DNA from: Balanoglossus misakiensis
Lineage: Eukaryota > Hemichordata
DNA length: 64,000 nucleotides
Assembly: GCA_040954595.2 (NCBI GenBank)
Contig: CM082594.2
Location: forward strand, 7,998,001 to 8,062,000
Direction: 5' to 3'
Position numbers and translations under genes: made by a program. Positions within the stretch are counted from its first letter, which is position 1. Every line of letters starts with the position of its first letter. The notes under the pieces were generated by a model that did not search any database, was not told where the DNA came from, and saw only the letters and a program-made list of their open reading frames with translations. Below are positions 58,074 to 64,000 of the stretch, in pieces.

Positions 58074-60060
58074 GATTTTTTCGACTTTGCGGAATTTCAA
58101 AATTTGGCCGATTTTTGAAAAAATCATGGGTTATAGCTCATGAAAATCATCCAAAAATGAGAATTTTTCGACTTTGCGGAATTTCAAAATTTGGCCGATT
58201 TTTGAAAAAATCATGGGTTATAGCTCATGAAAATCATCCAAAAATGAGAATTTTTCGACTTTGCGGAATTTCAAAATTTGGCCGATTTTTGAAAAAATCA
58301 TGGGTTATAGCTCATGAAAATCATCCAAAAATGAGAATTTTTCGACTTTGCGGAATTTCAAAATTTGGCCGATTTTTGAAAAAATCATGGGTTATAGCTC
58401 ATGAAAATCATCCAAAAATGAGAATTTTTCGACTTTGCGGAATTTCAAAATTTGGCCGATTTTTGAAAAAATCATGGGTTATAGCTCATGAAAATCATCC
58501 AAAAATGAGAATTTTTCGACTTTGGGGAATTTCAAAATTTGGCCGATTTTTGAAAAAATCATGGGTTATAGCTCATGAAAATCATCCAAAAATGAGAATT
58601 TTTCGACTTTGCGGAATTTCAAAATTTGGCCGATTTTTGAAAAAATCATGGGTTATAGCTCATGAAAATCATCCAAAAATGAGAATTTTTCGACTTTGCG
58701 GAATTTCAAAATTTGGCCGATTTTTGAAAAAATCATGGGTTATAGCTCATGAAAATCATCCAAAAATGAGAATTTTTCGACTTTGCGGAATTTCAAAATT
58801 TGGCCGATTTTTGAAAAAATCATGGGTTAAAGCTCATGAAAATCATCCAAAAATGAGAATTTTTCGACTTTGCGGAATTTCAAAATTTGGCCGATTTTTG
58901 AAAAAATCATGGGTTATAGCTCATGAAAATCATCCAAAAATGAGAATTTTTCGACTTTGCGGAATTTCAAAATTTGGCCGATTTTTGAAAAAATCATGGG
59001 TTATAGCTCAGGAAAATCATCCAAAAATGAGAATTTTTCGACTTTGCGGAATTTCAAAATTTGGCCGATTTTTGAAAAAATCATGGGTTATAGCTCATGA
59101 AAATCATCCAAAAATGAGAATTTTTCGACTTTGCGGAATTTCAAAATTTGGCCGATTTTTGAAAAAATCATGGGTTATAGCTCATGAAAATCATCCAAAA
59201 ATGAGATTTTTTCGACTTTGCGGAATTTCAAAATTTGGCCGATTTTTGAAAAAATCATGGGTTATAGCTCATGAAAATCATCCAAAAATGAGAATTTTTC
59301 GACTTTGCGGAATTTCAAAATTTGGCCGATTTTTGAAAAAATCATGGGTTATAGCTCATGAAAATCATCCAAAAATGAGAATTTTTCGACTTTGCGGAAT
59401 TTCAAAATTTGGCCGATTTTTGAAAAAATCATGGGTTATAGCTCATGAAAATCATCCAAAAATGAGAATTTTTCGACTTTGCGGAATTTCAAAATTTGGC
59501 CGATTTTTGAAAAAATCATGGGTTATAGCTCATGAAAATCATCCAAAAATGAGATTTTTTCGACTTTGCGGAATTTCAAAATTTGGCCGATTTTTGAAAA
59601 AATCATGGGTTATAGCTCATGAAAATCATCCAAAAATGAGAATTTTTCGACTTTGCGGAATTTCAAAATTTGGCCGATTTTTGAAAAAATCATGGGTTAT
59701 AGCTCATGAAAATCATCCAAAAATGAGAATTTTTCGACTTTGCGGAATTTCAAAATTTGGCCGATTTTTGAAAAAATCATGGGTTATAGCTCATGAAAAT
59801 CATCCAAAAATGAGAATTTTTCGACTTTGCGGAATTTCAAAATTTGGCCGATTTTTGAAAAAATCATGGGTTATAGCTCATGAAAATCATCCAAAAATGA
59901 GAATTTTTCGACTTTGCGGAATTTCAAAATTTGGCCGATTTTTGAAAAAATCATGGGTTATAGCTCATGAAAATCATCCAAAAATGAGAATTTTTCGACT
60001 TTGCGGAATTTCAAAATTTGGCCGATTTTTGAAAAAATCATGGGTTATAGCTCATGAAAA

Positions 60061-63000
60061 TAATCCAAAAATGAGAATTTTTCGACTTTGGGGAATTTCA
60101 AAATTTGGCCGATTTTTGAAAAAATCATGGGTTATAGCTCATGAAAATCATCCAAAAATGAGAATTTTTCGACTTTGGGGAATTTCAAAATTTGGCCGAT
60201 TTTTGAAAAAATCATGGGTTATAGCTCATGAAAATCATCCAAAAATGAGAATTTTTCGACTTTGGGGAATTTCAAAATTTGGCCGATTTTTGAAAAAATC
60301 ATGGGTTATAGCTCATGAAAATCATCCAAAAATGAGAATTTTTCGACTTTGCGGAATTTCAAAATTTGGCCGATTTTTGAAAAAATCATGGGTTATAGCT
60401 CATGAAAATCATCCAAAAATGAGAATTTTTCGACTTTGGGGAATTTCAAAATTTGGCCGATTTTTGAAAAAATCATGGGTTATAGCTCATGAAAATCGTC
60501 CAAAAATGAGAATTTTTCGACTTTGGGGAATTTCAAAATTTGGCCGATTTTTGAAAAAATCATGGGTTATAGCTCATGAAAATCGTCCAAAAATGAGAAT
60601 TTTTCGACTTTGGGGAATTTCAAAATTTGGCCGATTTTTGAAAAAATCATGGGTTATAGCTCATGAAAATCGTCCAAAAATGAGAATTTTTCGACTTTGG
60701 GGAATTTCAAAATTTGGCCGGTTTTTGAAAAAATCATGGGTTATAGCTCATGAAAATCGTCCAAAAATGAGAATTTTTCGACTTTGGGGAATTTCAAAAT
60801 TTGGCCGGTTTTTCAAAAAATCATGGGTTATAGCTCATGAAAATCGTCCAAAAATGAGAATTTTTCGACTTTGGGGAATTTCAAAATTTGGCCGATTTTT
60901 GAAAAAATCATGGGTTATAGCTCATGAAAATCGTCCAAAAATGAGAATTTTTCGACTTTGGGGAATTTCAAAATTTGGCCGATTTTTGAAAAAATCATGG
61001 GTTATAGCTCATGAAAATCATCCAAAAATGAGAATTTTTCGACTTTGCGGAATTTCAAAATTTGGCCGATTTTTGAAAAAATCATGGGTTATAGCTCATG
61101 AAAATCGTCCAAAAATGAGAATTTTTCGACTTTGCGGAATTTCAAAATTTGGCCGATTTTTGAAAAAATCATGGGTTATAGCTCATGAAAATCGTCCAAA
61201 AATGAGAATTTTTCGACTTTGCGGAATTTCAAAATTTGGCCGATTTTTGAAAAAATCATGGGTTATAGCTCATGAAAATCGTCCAAAAATGAGAATTTTT
61301 CGACTTTGCGGAATTTCAAAATTTGGCCGATTTTTGAAAAAATCATGGGTTATAGCTCATGAAAATCGTCCAAAAATGAGAATTTTTCGACTTTGGGGAA
61401 TTTCAAAATTTCGCCGATTTTTGAAAAAATCATGGGTTATAGCTCATGAAAATCGTCCAAAAATGAGAATTTTTCGACTTTGCGGAATTTCAAAATTTGG
61501 CCGATTTTTGAAAAAATCATGGGTTATAGCTCATGAAAATCGTCCAAAAATGAGAATTTTTCGACTTTGGGGAATTTCAAAATTTGGCCGATTTTTGAAA
61601 AAATCATGGGCTATAGCTCATGAAAATCATCCAAAAATGAGAATTTTTCGACTTTGCGGAATTTCAAAATTTGGCCGATTTTTGAAAAAATCATGGGTTA
61701 TAGCTCATGAAAATCATCCAAAAATGAGAATTTTTCGACTTTGCGGAATTTCAAAATTTGGCCGATTTTTGAAAAAATCATGGGTTATAGCTCATGAAAA
61801 TCATCCAAAAATGAGAATTTTTCGACTTTGCGGAATTTCAAAATTTGGCCGATTTTTGAAAAAATCATGGGTTATAGCTCATGAAAATCATCCAAAAATG
61901 AGAATTTTTCGACTTTGCGGAATTTCAAAATTTGGCCGATTTTTGAAAAAATCATGGGTTATAGCTCATGAAAATCATCCAAAAATGAGATTTTTTCGAC
62001 TTTGCGGAATTTCAAAATTTGGCCGATTTTTGAAAAAATCATGGGTTATAGCTCATGAAAATCATCCAAAAATGAGAATTTTTCGACTTTGCGGAATTTC
62101 AAAATTTGGCCGATTTTTGAAAAAATCATGGGTTATAGCTCATGAAAATCATCCAAAAATGAGAATTTTTCGACTTTGCGGAATTTCAAAATTTGGCCGA
62201 TTTTTGAAAAAATCATGGGTTATAGCTCAGGAAAATCATCCAAAAATGAGAATTTTTCGACTTTGCGGAATTTCAAAATTTGGCCGATTTTTGAAAAAAT
62301 CATGGGTTATAGCTCAGGAAAATCATCCAAAAATGAGAATTTTTCGACTTTGCGGAATTTCAAAATTTGGCCGATTTTTGAAAAAATCATGGGTTATAGC
62401 TCAGGAAAATCATCCAAAAATGAGAATTTTTCGACTTTGCGGAATTTCAAAATTTGGCCGATTTTTGAAAAAATCATGGGTTATAGCTCATGAAAATCAT
62501 CCAAAAATGAGATTTTTTTGACTTTGCGGAATTTCAAAATTTGGCCGATTTTTGAAAAAATCATGGGTTATAGCTCATGAAAATCATCCAAAAATGAGAA
62601 TTTTTCGACTTTGCGGAATTTCAAAATTTGGCCGATTTTTGAAAAAATCATGGGTTATAGCTCATGAAAATCATCCAAAAATGAGAATTTTTCGACTTTG
62701 CGGAATTTCAAAATTTGGCCGATTTTTGAAAAAATCATGGGTTATAGCTCATGAAAATCATCCAAAAATGAGAATTTTTCGACTTTGCGGAATTTCAAAA
62801 TTTGGCCGATTTTTGAAAAAATCATGGGTTATAGCTCATGAAAATCATCCAAAAATGAGAATTTTTCGACTTTGCGGAATTTCAAAATTTGGCCGATTTT
62901 TGAAAAAATCATGGGTTATAGCTCATGAAAATCATCCAAAAATGAGAATTTTTCGACTTTGCGGAATTTCAAAATTTGGCCGATTTTTGAAAAAATCATG

Positions 63001-63467
63001 GGTTATAGCTCATGAAAATCATCCAAAAATGAGAATTTTTCGACTTTGCGGAATTTCAAAATTTGGCCGATTTTTGAAAAAATCATGGGTTAAAGCTCAT
63101 GAAAATCATCCAAAAATGAGAATTTTTCGACTTTGCGGAATTTCAAAATTTGGCCGATTTTTGAAAAAATCATGGGTTATAGCTCATGAAAATCATCCAA
63201 AAATGAGAATTTTTCGACTTTGCGGAATTTCAAAATTTGGCCGATTTTTGAAAAAATCATGGGTTATAGCTCAGGAAAATCATCCAAAAATGAGAATTTT
63301 TCGACTTTGCGGAATTTCAAAATTTGGCCGATTTTTGAAAAAATCATGGGTTATAGCTCATGAAAATCATCCAAAAATGAGAATTTTTCGACTTTGCGGA
63401 ATTTCAAAATTTGGCCGATTTTTGAAAAAATCATGGGTTATAGCTCATGAAAATCATCCAAAAATGA
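60061..63467. repeat. 3.4-kb array segment, copy 2
   Basis: Counterpart of 52405-55811; the TTTCGCC marker is at 61407 (= 53751 + 7,656). Flanking units differ from those of copy 1 on both sides, so the breakpoints lie at about 60,060 and between about 63,470 and 63,540. Confidence 0.8.
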
Positions 63468-64000
63468 GATTTTTTCGACTTTGCGGAATTTCAAAATTTG
63501 GCCGATTTTTGAAAAAATCATGGGTTATAGCTCATGAAAATCATCCAAAAATGAGAATTTTTCGACTTTGCGGAATTTCAAAATTTGGCCGATTTTTGAA
63601 AAAATCATGGGTTATAGCTCATGAAAATCATCCAAAAATGAGAATTTTTCGACTTTGCGGAATTTCAAAATTTGGCCGATTTTTGAAAAAATCATGGGTT
63701 ATAGCTCATGAAAATCATCCAAAAATGAGAATTTTTCGACTTTGCGGAATTTCAAAATTTGGCCGATTTTTGAAAAAATCATGGGTTATAGCTCATGAAA
63801 ATCATCCAAAAATGAGAATTTTTCGACTTTGCGGAATTTCAAAATTTGGCCGATTTTTGAAAAAATCATGGGTTATAGCTCATGAAAATCATCCAAAAAT
63901 GAGATTTTTTCGACTTTGCGGAATTTCAAAATTTGGCCGATTTTTGAAAAAATCATGGGTTATAGCTCATGAAAATCATCCAAAAATGAGAATTTTTCGA

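Larger units (their letters stand above)
50481..64000. repeat. 87-bp tandem satellite array, about 155 units, running off the window
   Basis: The period was read directly: identical landmarks such as GGGTTATAGCTCATGAAAAT recur every 87 bases from about 50.5 kb to 64,000. The unit is about 31% GC and has a few polymorphic sites (TGG/TGC before GGAATTTC; CATCC/CGTCC/AATCC; TTTGGCC/TTTCGCC; AGAATTTT/AGATTTTT; CTCATG/CTCAGG; TTATAGC/TTAAAGC). Each unit carries a small inverted repeat, TCATG...CATGA, around GGTTATAGCT. Neighbouring units differ at about 0-3 sites. No spacers, no embedded gene and no transposon terminus were seen. One frame is open for long stretches because 87 is a multiple of 3. 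The right boundary is outside the window. Confidence 0.97.

Noticed and set aside
50819-62521. Several very long open frames (366-1,787 codons) as a giant repeat protein gene
   Set aside because: They follow from an 87-bp (29-codon) satellite unit. Recurrent variants are almost all residue-changing, and frames are interrupted by single-base indels and stops; no promoter or splice structure was seen.
50481-64000. CRISPR-like array
   Set aside because: The repeats are contiguous 87-bp units with no unique spacers, in an animal genome.

Overview
The window reads as invertebrate animal nuclear DNA. It has GT-AG introns of a few hundred bases, frequent microsatellites, AT-rich introns, and single-copy animal genes on both strands about every 3-10 kb. 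The gene set (a sulfonylurea-receptor-type ABCC transporter with TMD0, a Draper/MEGF-like receptor, ANKMY2, PDSS1, TBC1D24, a Tamo/SPATA2-like PUB protein) and the intron style suggest a marine deuterostome such as a lancelet or hemichordate. That placement is inference; no species marker was identified.

Layout. 1-1543: minus-strand tandem pair of small secreted/one-pass cysteine-rich membrane proteins, one complete and one cut by the window edge. 3816-7498 (+): a divergent SLC1 (EAAT-type) transporter. 8990-12519 (+): an EMI-EGF receptor with a tyrosine-rich tail. 13928-17013 (-): PDSS1, the ubiquinone side-chain synthase. It sits head-to-head, 303 bp between start codons, with ANKMY2 (17317-20831, +). 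21652-32284 (-): a complete 30-exon ABCC8/ABCC9-like gene. 33905-35929 (+): PUB plus three RanBP2-type zinc fingers. 36966-38404 (+): a PMP22/claudin-superfamily four-TM protein. 39346-48535 (+): TBC1D24 (TBC + TLDc).

From about 50.48 kb to the end (over 13.5 kb, about 155 units) the window is one tandem satellite array with an 87-bp unit. The array has nested higher-order structure: a 9-unit period near its left side, an adjacent 26-unit (2,262 bp) duplication, and a roughly 3.4-kb segment recopied 7,656 bp downstream with only about five differences seen. Because 87 is 29 codons, the array stays open in one frame for up to 1,787 codons. The substitution pattern argues that this frame is not translated.

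Gene structures were built by hand from translated similarity, phase-matched GT/AG junctions and recalled family features. Every exon chain given closes in frame. The weakest junctions are the exon 9 donor of the ABCC gene and the last acceptor of ANKMY2. The genes are unrelated housekeeping and membrane/signalling genes with no evident shared pathway; the only structural coupling seen is the shared PDSS1/ANKMY2 promoter region.
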